Shown here one piece after another: positions 1 to 10,358 of a stretch of DNA of 64,000 nucleotides (its first letter is position 1; the number at the start of each line of letters is the position of its first letter). The notes under the pieces were generated by a model that saw only the letters and a list, made by a program, of their open reading frames with translations, was not told where the DNA came from and ran no database searches. The DNA comes from Spodoptera frugiperda (taxonomy: Eukaryota; Arthropoda; Insecta; Lepidoptera; Noctuidae), in contig NC_064227.1 in NCBI RefSeq assembly GCF_023101765.2, positions 1,116,001-1,180,000 on the forward strand. The letters run 5' to 3'. The position numbers were made by a program, and so were the translations under genes.

Positions 1-780
1 ATTCAAAATTAGGTAGACAGGTACTAGGCGATGAGATTGACAGAAGAAATGTTCCATAGTATTCGCGAGTGATCCCTGTATTGTTGTTACATGTTTGTAT
101 GATTAGAAATCAAGAACCTTGCGATACCAAGTATTTGGTATAATTTTTTTTCAATCGTATTTTAAGCTGAAACTTCGTGTAGAGACTCTATTCAACCTGT
201 ATTCATCAGCCCTTCTTGATGTATATGGGTATTTTATTACACGTTGTATACGTATGCTTTAAAAAGTTTTAAAAAGTTACAATGATATTCGAAATTGAAA
301 CCTCTTGCTTAATCTTAAGAAATGGGTTCCCTTATCTCCGGGCCACCGTATATCTCCCAAAAGTCGATACTCAACAATCGAACCTGAACACTTAAACAAG
401 GGTTCAAGAAACGAAACTTAATCTTAAACATAGAAAACATTCAAGTAAATCCAAGTTGTAAGCCAGTACATAATGCAATGTTAACAGTTATACCCACACA
501 TACGCACGTGTTCATAGTTTTCACGATATGTCTACACACGCACACATGTGCACAGTAATTGTGGAGAGAATATAAAAAAAATTGCGTTAAGTGTGCCTTA
601 CTTGCGCGCGGCGAGGTGGGTACACCTACAGGCGGGTACGGCTACTGATGGTCATATATTTTGTTGTTTTCGTTGGACTTATAATCCAACATTACATGTG
701 TCGCTACTGGTAGTTTTCCAGCGGCTGAAATAATAGCTGTCTAAGGGATAATTTTGTGGCTGTTACAAGAACCGCCTAAT
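1..780. other. AT-rich DNA without a called gene
   Basis: No repeat family recurring in this window and no credible exon was found. A 61-codon frame at 548-733 has no motif and is probably chance. Confidence 0.5.
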
Positions 781-797
781 GCGTCGCCGCATAAAAA

Positions 798-1010
798 TGT
801 GCGAGGAAGATGCGCAGTTCGAGTATGCAATGTATCGATAGTAGGGAAACAATAGGGAAGTCATCCATAGCAACACCCCAAGCATGAATCTTTCCATATA
901 AAAACATATCTTAGCTGAGTGCGTTATGCTATGTGAACTAATGAATATGATTGGTGTACGTATTCACAAACAATAGCACATCTCTGGTGAAAAAGCATAA
1001 GGACTAGACA
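798..1010 (+). mobile_element. Family F MITE-like element, copy 1
   Basis: The order AGATGCGCAG..TCGAGTATGCAATG..ATCGATAGTAGGG, CATCTTTCC-type block, CTTAGCTGAG and ATAGCACATCTCTGGTG-AAAAGCA is repeated at 1342-1550 in the same direction. Related words occur at 28770 and 42440. No coding capacity is seen, so it is a non-autonomous element. Confidence 0.65.
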
Positions 1011-1341
1011 TTTATTCAAATCTGAATCATGGTGCCTATCTGTCTTTTCTTATACTTTAGAATAGATTTCTATCTTCGGATAATTGCAAAACATCAAAAC
1101 TCCATACAGTACATGAGACGTTTGTACTTTATATAAAAGAGATTAGGTGAGTTTGTTTACCTACATAAGAGAAAATTGCGTAGCTCTAGCCTTAGTGAAA
1201 CTATGTAACCAATTCATATTGTAATAACTTTAAGCTGTATCCCGTAAGGGTAGACACGAGTAGACCGCCAATTGCTACGAATCTTACGTACCTCTTTCGC
1301 TTCGCAACGTCATCAGTCTTTTCATGCATTTTCGTCGGTTA

Positions 1342-1550
1342 AAGATGCACAGCTCGAGTACGCGATGAATCGATAGTAAGGAAGTCATACCCGTATCCAT
1401 AGCATCCATCTTTCCATGTAAAAAACCTAGTCCTAGCTGAGTCCGTTTCCACCAGTACTATGTGTACCAATGAGATGTTAATCTGGTCGGAAGCCAAACG
1501 CATGCGGGTCAACACATTTCTGGCGGAAAAGCCCTAAAGGACTACACATT
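1342..1550 (+). mobile_element. Family F MITE-like element, copy 2
   Basis: This is a direct repeat of the element at 798-1010 with about 330 bp between them. It shares AGATGCACAGCTCGAGTACG, ATCGATAGTAAGG, CATCTTTCCAT, TAGCTGAGT and ACATTTCTGGCGGAAAAGC. It is diverged and has no frame of its own. Confidence 0.65.
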
Positions 1551-1633
1551 TGGGTAAGTCTGAAACATGTCTCTATGTACTGAGGTTGCTGTCTGCAGCT
1601 AACTAACTACCTAGCGAGACCGGGGCCAATCAG

Positions 1634-1775
1634 TACCCTTAGTACGAGTTTTACGTTTGACGGCTCGAAAAGAGAGTGCGTTTGGCGCTGTGATTTGTCA
1701 GTTCATTCGAGGTGGCCAATCACAGCTCCGAACTCGTTTCAATATCATTAAACCGTAAAGGAAACTCGTACTAGA
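1634..1775. mobile_element. Family K inverted-repeat MITE, copy 1 (TACCCTTAGTA ends)
   Basis: The left end TACCCTTAGTACGAGTTTTA pairs with GGAAACTCGTACTAG at the right end, which is partly eroded. The inner part carries GTGATTTGTC and GGTGGCCAATCACAG in inverted relation. It matches the better-preserved copy at 33949. Confidence 0.6.
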
Positions 1776-2437
1776 TAACAGATTGCCAAACCTGACTCTT
1801 GTAAAACAAACCATACTAAGCTCTCGGTAAGCTGTTTTATGGCACAGCTAAAGCCTCTTCAAATGCAGAAAAGTCTTTTCTAGTCATCATATTTATACAT
1901 AATAATTAATTCTTTATTTAATTGATTTTCGAGTGGTTTCTGACATCGTTATCATTCATCATGTTTAGCCTGAAACATTGAGTTAGTTTATCGTTGACAA
2001 GCGTCAAGCAAGCAGTAAGTACTGAAGGCGAATAATTTGAAAGAATACCTGGTCTCCTCATTAACTTTCATCAGAGTATGGTCAATAGTGTCTAAATAAA
2101 CTTGGTCTTTTATTAACTGCAAATTAAGTCCCTGAAACATGGTGCAATCTAAAAATGACGTCAATGGACGTTCCAACACATATTTTTCAGTCAAAAAATC
2201 ACCACCAACACAATCCAAGTTACCGTGCCACTATACATAGCGGGCATCCGTTCCGTCTGGCCACAGTTGGTCGACAGAGCGAGAAGTTCAAATCTCCCGG
2301 TCGTAATTGATAAATAAACGCGGCACGTGCGGGTCAACACACCTGATGATAGAGATTAACCTTCTGATACTGCTTTACTTGGTTCCTAGGTGAAGAAACT
2401 AGATTGAGGCAGATTATACTGGTAGGAAGGCAGCTGT

Positions 2438-2626
2438 TTTTGAGGGGGAAAATCATCCAATGACTTCTCTCGCCTTGGGCGAGGCGAGTAGGAGTGTCAG
2501 ACTCTTACTGACTAAACTACTCCGTTCCTACTCCTGCTTTTCGAGCCGGAGCCCCGGTAAACCCGCTAGGTAGTCCGCAGCTCCGGATCAGGCATCAGCC
2601 CTATTGGGCCCCGTCTGTGGGTGGCA
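2438..2626 (-). mobile_element. Family B poly-A SINE with 14-bp target duplication, inserted in an older B copy
   Basis: The reverse-strand copy runs from its T-tail (TTTTTGAGGGGGAAAATC) to CTGATCCGGAGCTGCGG and the 5' part ACAGACGGGGCCC. It is flanked by AGGAAGGCAGCTGT at 2424-2437 and again at 2627-2640, a clean target-site duplication. Immediately downstream is another B copy in the opposite direction, so this is a SINE inserted into a SINE. Confidence 0.9.
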
Positions 2627-2640
2627 AGGAAGGCAGCTGT

Positions 2641-2772
2641 ACCTAGCGGGTTTACCGGGGCTCCGGCTCGAAAAGCAGGAGTAGGAATGGGGTGGTTTTA
2701 AGTCAGTAAGAGTCTGACACTCCCTTCCGCCCGCCCAAGACGGAAAAAGTCATTGGATGACTGAGTGAGAAT
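2641..2772 (+). mobile_element. Family B SINE, 5' part interrupted
   Basis: It begins at ACCTAGCGGGTTTACCGGGG and continues through AAAGCAGGAGTAGGAATGGG and AGTCAGTAAGAGTCTGACAC to GTCATTGGATGACT. It lacks a clean A-tail. With the inverted copy at 2438-2626 it can form a long hairpin. Confidence 0.85.
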
Positions 2773-2814
2773 GAGTATTTATTTTTTATCGAATACACCG
2801 GTAACGTAGGTGAC

Positions 2815-3090
2815 GGATCACCTGATGGTAAGTGATTGCCGCCGCCTATGGAAACTTGAAACACCAGAGGCATTACAAGTGCGTTGCCGGCCTTTTGGGG
2901 GTTTGGAATTTGAGGGTTGTTGGGGAATTGAGGACTGGAAAGATTGGGAAGCGGTGTAACTCGGCCTCCGGTAACCTCACTCATACATACAACACAATGC
3001 AAGCGTTGTTTCACGTCGGTTTTCTGTGAGGCCGTGCACTATCACTCCGGTCGAGCCGGCCCATTCGTGCCGAAGCATGACTCTTCCGCA
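2815..3090 (+). mobile_element. Family A interspersed repeat, near full length
   Basis: The order is GATCACCTGATGGTAAG, CGCCGCC..ATGG, AAACACCAGAGGC, GTGCGTTGCCGGCCTTTTGG, GGGTTGTTGGGGAATTG, GCCTCCGGTAACCTCACTC, AACGCAAGC-type block, TTTCTGTGAGGCCGTG, CACTCCGGTCGAGCCGGCCC and GTGCCGAAGCATGACTCT. Short open frames here are inside the repeat and are not genes. Confidence 0.85.
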
Positions 3091-3284
3091 TTTGTTTAGT
3101 AGAAAAGGTACCTTTTTGTTAGTTGACTGGCGTTTGGCAACAATCTCGCTTTGTGGTAAGGGGTGATGCGACCAATGTTAGAGGATGCCTCTTTATAAGT
3201 TGTAGGCATTTCCATGAGATACTTATCACCAGATAATACGGTAAATGCCATTGGTGCTGAACCTTTAGCTATTATTTATATGCG

Positions 3285-3405
3285 AATAAACATGGATAGA
3301 AAATCCCAACGAACAACTGTTGGTCAGAAAGCCCGCTAGGTACGATCACCTCGCCTGGTCGGACAATCCTCCTTTTCTTAGGGAAGTTTACTCTCTGTTT
3401 CCTAA
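3285..3405 (+). repeat. Family G repeat, copy 1
   Basis: GAATAAACATGGATAGAAAA, TCCCAACGAACAACTGTTGG, ACGATCACCTCGCCTGGTCG and TCCTCCTTTTCTTAGGGAA are nearly repeated at 50462 and 57945. A frame through it reads …YDHLAWSDNPPFLREVYSLF…, so it may be a decayed piece of a coding element. I do not recognise the family. Confidence 0.7.
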
Positions 3406-5587
3406 AGATTTAAGAACCTCTATAGATTTTAAAGGTTTAGATAAAGTAGTAGGTATTTATTGTAAGAAGCAATCGTTCCTTTTTTCAAATCTAGTATATG
3501 GTAATTACATAATATGGAAAGATGGCCTTAAAAGCTATATTTTAGCATTAAGATAATTATTTTCTAGAACAGCTTTTCAAAGCCACGTTTTTATTTTCCT
3601 TTTATAAATTTCTCTACTATTCCCTATAAAGCTAGTAAATAATAGTAACAGGTTGCCAACGCTTCTTGAACCGTATCGAACCTGTTACCCTTCGGTTCAC
3701 CCCTTTGTACCGCGCATAATTACGACCACCTGACTGGAAGTGCATAAGGAAAGAGTTAAGAGAATAACGACTGTAGAAACGAAACTATCCAACGATATTA
3801 AGAAACCATGGATTATAAAAGAGCGTTGCCTGACTCATATAAGGATTTTCTTCTATGTCGTACGTGGGTGCGTTTTTTTATTTATTGGGACAAGCCCGCC
3901 ACAGCCTCTCAAAACCGCTGCAACTCCCGTAAGCCAGGATCTACAGTAGATACAACCATGAAAACACTGGAACACTGAATTCCGGCGCGTCCCAGGGACA
4001 TGAATATTTGTCTTGGATCCCGCAACGAAATAAATCAGAAGATATTATTAGAGTAGAAGAAAATGATAGTTTTCCTTATTTTTCTCAATTCTCTTTTAGT
4101 CCAGGTTGTCGTATACTTTTTTTGTGTTTAGGTAATTGCCTATTGTAGTAAGAGCGATCCTTCTAGGTATGATGCATCGAACACAACTTCAAACTCCGCA
4201 CTACGATGAAAACCCCATTTTTACAATATTGACTCACCGCCAAACTATTGTTACAAATGAATTAGTCATCTGACTAATTGTTAATTTAATGTCCGTCTTT
4301 AAATATCGCGTAACGACACTTTTAGATACAATTTATTCGTAGAATTGACATATTTCCTCCCACTCCTATGTTTTTTTTTTATGGAATAGGTGGCAAACGA
4401 GCAAACGAGTCACCTGATGGTCAATCCTAAACTTTTATACATGCTATCTAAGTATTGTTATCTTATAAGTATGACGAAATAAAAAATACGTGTCTAATAT
4501 TTTGTCATTAACTCTAACTGACGGACTAAATAGATTTTTAATTTTCATACCCCGTCATCATTTCTATTTCATATACCTATATGCCTTTTTTAAATCTCAA
4601 AAAGCAATTTAAAAATGGCTGCCACCAAGCAATTACAGATTAAAACCTTCCTCCATATAAATTGTCAAGTCGTATATAAATCAGAATCACTAGAAGTTTC
4701 CGTTAACATACATGCACGCACACATGTAAACCACAATGTGTGAGTATGTGAGCGTGTGTGAGTGAAATAAAAACCCGGCGCGTGCGCAAGTTTACGACAC
4801 ATAACAGATGACTGATGCTGTCTCTTTTTGCCTTCAGTGATTTGTATGTCTGTCCTGCTCTATCGTGAAGTATGTAATTATAGTTGGTACATTACTGGTT
4901 CCGTTGAACATACCTACAGTCTGAGTGTTTATATGTATGTATGTAGGTACGTCGCGTCGTTCTAATCTCTAGAAATGATTGCTTTTTATTGCTCGGATTT
5001 TGTTTAGTTTTTTAAAATATAATTAGCTTTATAGAGATTGTATTTTTAGGTAGGTTCTTGTTGTGAGGTTAATTAATGATTTTGATTTTCAGCGGGTTTC
5101 TTTTTTTAATGTATTTTGTGATGAGTTAGACGTTGTACGGTAGATGAGTGGTTGCAAGTGTGATTTTTGTACATAATGTTTTAAGTTCGATTTTCAGGTT
5201 AAGTGTTTTAACTGCGTCATTCACTAGCGTCGGTCAACATTGACTGCGTTTTCTGTGCATGTTTTATGAATCCACGACAAAAGAAGAGATGGATACCTAT
5301 CAGTTTTAGTCTCTATGGACCTATCAGTATAGGTTCATACTAATATTTAAGTAGGAAAGTTTGTTTGTCCTTTCTTCACGTTGCAACGTAGTAAGTTTAG
5401 GACGTGATTTTATTAAAATTGTTTTCCATACATTTGTATGGAACATTCTGCAATTTTTAAGATAGAAAGCTAAAAATTGGTATGTGGACTGTTTTGTGAC
5501 TCACAAAAAAATAATGAGATGAATTCTCATATGGGAGAAAGAACAAAAGAAAAGTAAGTAAAGAACCAAAATAAAGATTAGTATAAG
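3406..5587. other. AT-rich intronic or intergenic stretch
   Basis: Only a short family A start fragment (CACCTGATGGTCAATCC near 4410) and the NRF1-like site at 4778 stand out. Frames at 3320-3556 and 3740-3949 are AT-rich and unrecognised. Confidence 0.5.
4770..4800. promoter_or_regulatory. NRF1/EWG-like site
   Basis: CCCGGCGCGTGCGCAAG, with the core GCGCGTGCGCA at 4778-4788, stands alone in AT-rich sequence. Confidence 0.3.
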
Positions 5588-5748
5588 GCAGCGGACTGCC
5601 TAGCGGGTTACCGGGGCTCCGCCTCAAAAACTAGGCATAGGAACGGAGTGGTTTTTAATCAGTAAGAGTTAGAATTTGACACTCCCTCCTGCTTCGCTCA
5701 AGAAGGCGGGAGAAGTCAATGGGTGATTTCCCCTCCTCAAAAAAAAGA
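5588..5748 (+). mobile_element. Family B SINE, diverged
   Basis: It contains CTAGCGGGTTACCGGGGCTC, GGAACGGAGTGGTTTTTAAT, AGTAAGAGTTAGAATTTGAC, GAAGGCGGGAGAAGTCAATG and an A-tail after CCCCTCCTC. There is a small internal insertion relative to other copies. Confidence 0.8.
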
Positions 5749-6142
5749 TTAGTACCTATTTATAAAAGCAGGAAGAATAATACTTACCTATTTAAATTTA
5801 ACTTAAAATATATATATTTTTATTTATATAAAATAAGTTAGATTAAAACTAAGATTCCGGTCACTATCTTTACCAACGAGGTAGTATGAAGTTTCAAAAA
5901 AAATTTTCATATATATTTCTTTTATTTAGATGACGTCAGTCCTACCCAAGTACGGTACCAAAAAAGTAATGTACAGAATAATTATTTTAATATTTTAATT
6001 AGAATATAAAGACGTCATTGAATTTAAATAATATTATAAAAACATGTTTAGATTAAAAACGTTTAGATAATTATATAGTCCTTCCTTAGTATAATCACGT
6101 ATTATCCTTTGTAATTAGTTTTTTAAAGATGTTAAAATATAA

Positions 6143-6422
6143 GTGTGGAAGAGCCATGCTTCGGCACGAATAGGCTATTTAGACCGGAGTGATACCACGG
6201 CCTCACAGAAAACTGACGTGAAACAAAGCTTGTGTTGTGTTTCGTTGTGGGAGAGAGGTTACTAGAGGCCCTATTACACCCCTTCCTAATCACCAATTCT
6301 CCAACAACCCTTGAATTCCGAATCACTAATAAGTCGATAACGCACTTGTAACGCCTCTGGTGTTTCGGGTGACCATGGGCGACGGCGATTACTTACCACC
6401 AGGCGATACGTAAGCAGACGAA
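6143..6422 (-). mobile_element. Family A repeat, near full length, reverse
   Basis: It is read in reverse from GCCATGCTTCGGCACGAATA through CCTCACAGAAAACTGACGTG, CCTCTGGTGTTTCGGGTG and ACCACCAGGCGATACG. It is followed directly by a forward 3' fragment of the same family, forming an inverted pair. Confidence 0.85.
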
Positions 6423-6523
6423 TTAACCTCACTTACACAACGCAAGCGTTGTTTCACATCGGTTTTCTGTGAGGCCGTGGTATCACTCCGGCCGAGCCGG
6501 CCCATTCGTGCCGAAGCATGGCT
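6423..6523 (+). mobile_element. Family A repeat, 3' fragment, forward
   Basis: ACAACGCAAGCGTTGTTTCA, TTTTCTGTGAGGCCGTGGTA and GTGCCGAAGCATGGCT match the 3' third of the family. It can pair with 6143-6240 of the adjacent reverse copy. Confidence 0.85.
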
Positions 6524-6879
6524 GAATTTATACTAACAACCAATTTTGACTTTCAGTTTTCAGGTTTTATTTTTCAAAGATCAAGAAATAAAGTACATTA
6601 ACAGAACTTAAAGCATTACTTTCCGGTTGATCATTTTAAAATCAAACCCAATACTGTTTTCTCCTAACTTGTAATAATCTAAAGGGCTTTAAACTTACAC
6701 GCAAAGTAAATAATTACCATCAGAAAAAAATCTATTTAGAAATGCCAACTAGTAACTACACACATACTTCATTTACTTTACCCAAGACCTCTGCTTACCC
6801 CAGAAAGGGCTTTGTAACTTATAATTCCGTTTGCTAGCCGTTACGCGGCTGACGGTTATACCAAGTTATACTTTCTTCG

Positions 6880-6915
6880 TCTCGCTCGAGCGCATGCGCG
6901 GTCGGGGTTGGGCTA
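6880..6915. promoter_or_regulatory. NRF1/EWG-type palindrome
   Basis: CGAGCGCATGCGCGGTCGG contains the perfect GCGCATGCGC at 6890-6899. It is in unique sequence between repeat families A and E. Confidence 0.3.
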
Positions 6916-7092
6916 GTGATGGGCCACTATCGATAGTATCGTTGCATCACTATTTGTGTTCAACGTAATTGTTATGTAAAATAGGAGTTCATTTTTGTCG
7001 ATGTTTTTCGTTGGAGTTTGGTGTGTATTGTGTATGTTAGGCGTAGATTTTTTTAATTTGCTCCTATTTTATTCTCGCTTCTGCTAGTAAAT

Positions 7093-7215
7093 CGTGTTTC
7101 CATGGGATAAAATGTGGCTTATGTATTTTTTCAGGCCAAAATCAGCTCCTGTTCCAAATTTCATCTCAATCCCTTTAGCTGTTTAGATGTGAAGGAGTAA
7201 CAGACAAACAAACAT
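7093..7215 (+). mobile_element. Family E RTE-like LINE tail fragment
   Basis: CGTGTTTCCATGGGATAAAA, TCCTGTTCCAAATTTCATCT and CAATCCCTTTAGCTGTTTAG match the tails at 53757 and (reversed) 50170. The end is eroded. Assignment to RTE-type LINEs is from general knowledge of lepidopteran tails. Confidence 0.6.
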
Positions 7216-7236
7216 ACATGCAAACATTCGCTTTTT

Positions 7237-7437
7237 TTAAAACGTTGCCACAATTTTATATTTTCCCCTGTATCCTAGGTGCGTTTACAAACATACAAGT
7301 TCTTGATGATACACATCACACCCAGACCCGAAACAACAATCTGTGGATCACACAAATACTTACTCTGTGCGGGAATCAAACCCGCGACAAGTTGCGCCAC
7401 AGCCAGTTGCCAGCCAGCCAAACCAATTGTGTAGTCA
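7237..7437 (-). mobile_element. Family C tRNA-derived SINE, reverse
   Basis: It runs AACGTTGCCACAA, GTGCGTTTACAAACATACAA, CACCCAGACCCGAAACAACA, TGTGGATCACACAAA and then the reversed B box GGGAATCAAACCCGC. The tRNA-like head ends near GCCAGCCAAACC. It is related to the full copy at 41705. Confidence 0.8.
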
Positions 7438-8136
7438 ATATAATATAGTATAGGTCATATTCTCCCCTGCTGTTGCCTCAAAACTAAAATTTTACATATT
7501 ATCTAAATTTTAGATCTTATACCTAGTACTCATAAAGTCGTCTGCTATGATTAAAATTATTACTAATGAAAACATTAAATAGAGTTTAATTAAGTCTCAA
7601 ATAAAGTAACCTTCAGTTTTTTGGTTACATAGTTAATGATAAATTTTAAAATTCATAGAGCACATTAATTTTGTTGTTATTATTTTACTTGCTTACGTAA
7701 ATTTAAGAATTTAAATCGAGTTTTTACGTTTTAATTTTTTTTGCTTAGATATTTCATTTATAGTATTTCTTTAGTTTTAATTCAAATTATCTTTTATTAA
7801 ATACGTTAATTGTAGTCTTGTTAGTAAATGTATGGTAAGATTTTATAAGTATTTAAGGGTATGTATTTTATAGTTATATAATCAGTAACATAATAGCTTA
7901 CAAACTCAAATAACAAAACCAAAACTATCGATATAGATAATAATCACCAACTTGTGTCCCATCCCTACGCTCCTGGGGCGGAAGTACAATAATTGTGGCG
8001 CGTCTTCCCCTCACTGTCCACTCTTGAACGAAAAAGTAAAAAGTTCACTTTACCGGCCTGTCCCCACTTCTTGTATTATTACTACTTTATTATTAACAAG
8101 TTTACGTTAGTTCTCATAGATGTTAAGTATCATAGA

Positions 8137-8240
8137 AGTGTGGGAGTGCCATGCTTCGGCACGAATGGGCTGACTCGACTGGAGTGATAACACGGCCTCA
8201 CAGAAAACCGACGTGAAATAACGTCTTTGTTGTGTTTCAT
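8137..8240 (-). mobile_element. Family A repeat, 3' fragment, reverse
   Basis: AGTGCCATGCTTCGGCACGA, GACTGGAGTGATAACACGGC, CTCACAGAAAACCGACGTGA and TTGTTGTGTTTCAT correspond to the 3' third of family A. Confidence 0.8.
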
Positions 8241-8439
8241 ACAAATACAACACTTCCAACGGTCATCTGTGGAACTACAATTTGTATATGTATGTATTTG
8301 TATATGTAACCATACAGCGACATACAGCGACTATCAAAAAATACTATTTGACTTGTTTTGCTTCAAACTTATGATAGAGGTACAGGGGCTTACTCTTGCA
8401 TGCAATTCCGACCGATCGACTTTTACACGAACATCATCA

Positions 8440-8745
8440 TATCAATAGCCTATTCAGTGGCCACTGCCGACCAAAGGTTTTTTTACAGCTGGAGAAGGTT
8501 TTAGCATCCATTACCATGCTTGCTTAATGAGGTTTGGCAATTTCCTTCACCGTTTGTGAGTGGTGTCTAAATAATCTTAAAAAGTACATATAACTCGGAA
8601 AAAATCACATTGGAAATTGCTGTTGGTAGGTTTCGAACTCGCATCCTCATGCATTAGAAGAGAAGCGAGGAGAAGAGAGAAGCGGGCATCTTAAACCTCC
8701 GGACCACCACGACTGCATGTCGCGACTGACTGTACGCTGCCAAAT
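8440..8745 (+). repeat. Family I repeat, copy 1
   Basis: The words GGAGAAGGTTTTAGCA, TTCCTTCACCGTTTGTGAGT, GGTGTCTAAATAATCTTAAA, GAAATTGCTGTTGGTAGG, TTTCGAACTCGCATCCTCAT and CTCCGGACCACCAC recur in the same order at 58360-58660. It has a tRNA-like B box near its end and is probably a SINE or LINE tail. Confidence 0.7.
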
Positions 8746-8762
8746 CTCTTATAATCTTTTTT

Positions 8763-9017
8763 GTAAACGAGCAGACGTATCACCTGATGGTAAGCAATCG
8801 CCGCTGTCCGTGGACACTTGAAACACCAGAGGCGTTACAAGTGCGTTGCCGGCCTTTTGGGGGTAAGGAATTTAAGGGTTGTTGGGGAATCGGGGATTGG
8901 GAAGATTGGGAAGAACACAACAACGCAAGCGTTGTTTCACGTTGGTTTTCGGTGAGGCCGTGGTATCATTCCGGTCGAGCCGGCCCATTCGTGCCGAAGC
9001 ATGACTCTCCCGCACTT
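8763..9017 (+). mobile_element. Family A repeat, forward, short internal deletion
   Basis: It starts AACGAGCAGACGTATCACCT, continues with GTGCGTTGCCGGCCTTTTGG and GGGGAATCGGGGATTGGGAA, lacks the GGCCTCCGGTAACC block, and ends GCCGAAGCATGACTCTCCCG. A 118-codon frame crossing it is repeat-derived. Confidence 0.85.
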
Positions 9018-9445
9018 AATCTTTTTGTCATTCTTACTTGGAACTCTCAATTATTATTGTTGACCTATATCTTTATATTTTTTCTTACTATTATAACTAT
9101 TGATAGATTTTCAAACAAAACACTAGAAAAAAACGAGATCTAAATTACGTCTAAAAAGTTTTGTAAAACTGCTCAAAACTGGTATGCAGTGAAGTTCCGT
9201 TCTTTCTACAGTTTCATGCAAAATTATGTGTACACTATACACGGCGTGGCCCATGTTTGGTAAGTGAATACAGTTATGAGTTTATTTTCATTTGTTTAAG
9301 CGTTAATGGAACTTATTGTCCTGAAAATTGAAGGTTTTTTAAGACAACCATTGGCAAAAACATGAACCCTGAAATTCAAAATCTAGTTAATAAGTAAATG
9401 GACGTGTTGTAAAGTTACCTATCTGACGTATGACACAATATGCTA

Positions 9446-9528
9446 TCCGGAGCTGTGGACTACCTAGCTCCGGCTCAAAATGCAGGAGTAGAAACTTGCC
9501 TGGATAAATTTCCCTCCACATAAAAAAC
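9446..9528 (+). mobile_element. Family B SINE, internally deleted remnant
   Basis: TCCGGAGCTGTGGACTACCT joins directly to AGCTCCGGCTCAAAATGCAG and GAGTAGAAAC. It then skips to TTTCCCTCCACATAAAAAA. The middle of the SINE is missing. Confidence 0.6.
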
Positions 9529-9639
9529 AGGACGCTAGAAATCTTCAGCTTTACCTCTACCATATTATTATGTCAATAAAAATTATCTGGTCATTGATCT
9601 TATTAATTCACCTATTTTTTGTTTATAGTTTGAAGACGA

Positions 9640-9800
9640 AATTTCTTGCTCGTTCTTCTCCATTCGAAGCTACACATAGTTTGGAACGAACACTTTGCTT
9701 CACTGACAAACAGACTAACGGACAATTCAATTTGACATTTCAGAAATACCTAATTAAGGATTAATTGAAATAAATGCTGTAACTTTGACTTTGCATATTA
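9640..9800 (-). repeat. Family H repeat, reverse
   Basis: TTGCTCGTTCTTCTCCATTC, TTGGAACGAACACTTTGCTT and CACTGACAAACAGACTAACG are the reverse of the blocks at 11510, 16640 and 43075. The 64-codon frame over it is chance. Confidence 0.65.
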
Positions 9801-9919
9801 TTATAACATAAATAGATTGTCCACATATTTTTGACTGTAATTGTACATTATTATGTTGTTTCTCAGAATCTCTAATAAAAACTGGTGTTCTACTTAATGT
9901 TCAGATGGAGTTAGTAAAA

Positions 9920-9962
9920 CTACCGCGCGTGCGCCGGCGCACCTCTTTGTTAGGGGGCAGCG
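9920..9962. promoter_or_regulatory. GC islet with TGCGCCGGCGCA palindrome
   Basis: CCGCGCGTGCGCCGGCGCACC contains an NRF1-like GCGCGTGCGC at 9925-9934 overlapping the perfect 12-bp palindrome TGCGCCGGCGCA at 9930-9941. The same 12-mer occurs at 33361. Confidence 0.35.
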
Positions 9963-10094
9963 GTGCTCAAACTTTTTTTGGGTAGACAGTAATAATGAGA
10001 AGTGTAATTACAGTTATAATGTGAGTGTATTTGGTTTTGTGCAAAATATATGTATGTAATATTTTATGTGTGTGTAATATTTTAGGTAAAAAGT

Positions 10095-10202
10095 GCTCTC
10101 ACTTAAGTCAGCTCATAACTAGTCTGTGTACTAGCGTTCACCAAAATTTGTTCAATAGTTTCAACGTGATGGGCGGATAAAGATCAAACAAACTTTCACG
10201 TT
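10095..10202 (+). mobile_element. Family E-like tail fragment
   Basis: AAGTCAGCTCATAACTAGTC, GTTCAATAGTTTCAACGTGA and AACAAACTTTCACG resemble the RTE-like tails at 46833 and 56042, with substantial divergence. Confidence 0.5.
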
Positions 10203-10261
10203 TTTTAAGTGCCTTATGGTTGAACAAATTCTTCTTACACAGAGTAACACCTAGTATTTTT

Positions 10262-10358
10262 GTTAAGGAGGGAAGATCATCCTAGGACTTCTCCCACCTT
10301 GGGCGAAGCGACATTATGTGTCAGCATCTTATTGATAAAAAACCACCCCGTTCCTAAA
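10262..10358 (-). mobile_element. Family B SINE, 3' fragment, reverse
   Basis: GGAGGGAAGATCATCCTAGG, CTTCTCCCACCTTGGGCGAA and AAAAACCACCCCGTTCCTAA match the 3' half in reverse. Confidence 0.75.

Noticed and set aside
2785..6525. Regularly spaced family A copies as a CRISPR-like array
   Set aside because: Copies are ~280 bp, dispersed, in both orientations and without uniform spacers; they are interspersed repeats in a eukaryote.
8787..9143. 118-codon open frame
   Set aside because: Its first three-quarters are family A repeat sequence found in many copies; the end is AT-rich chance sequence.
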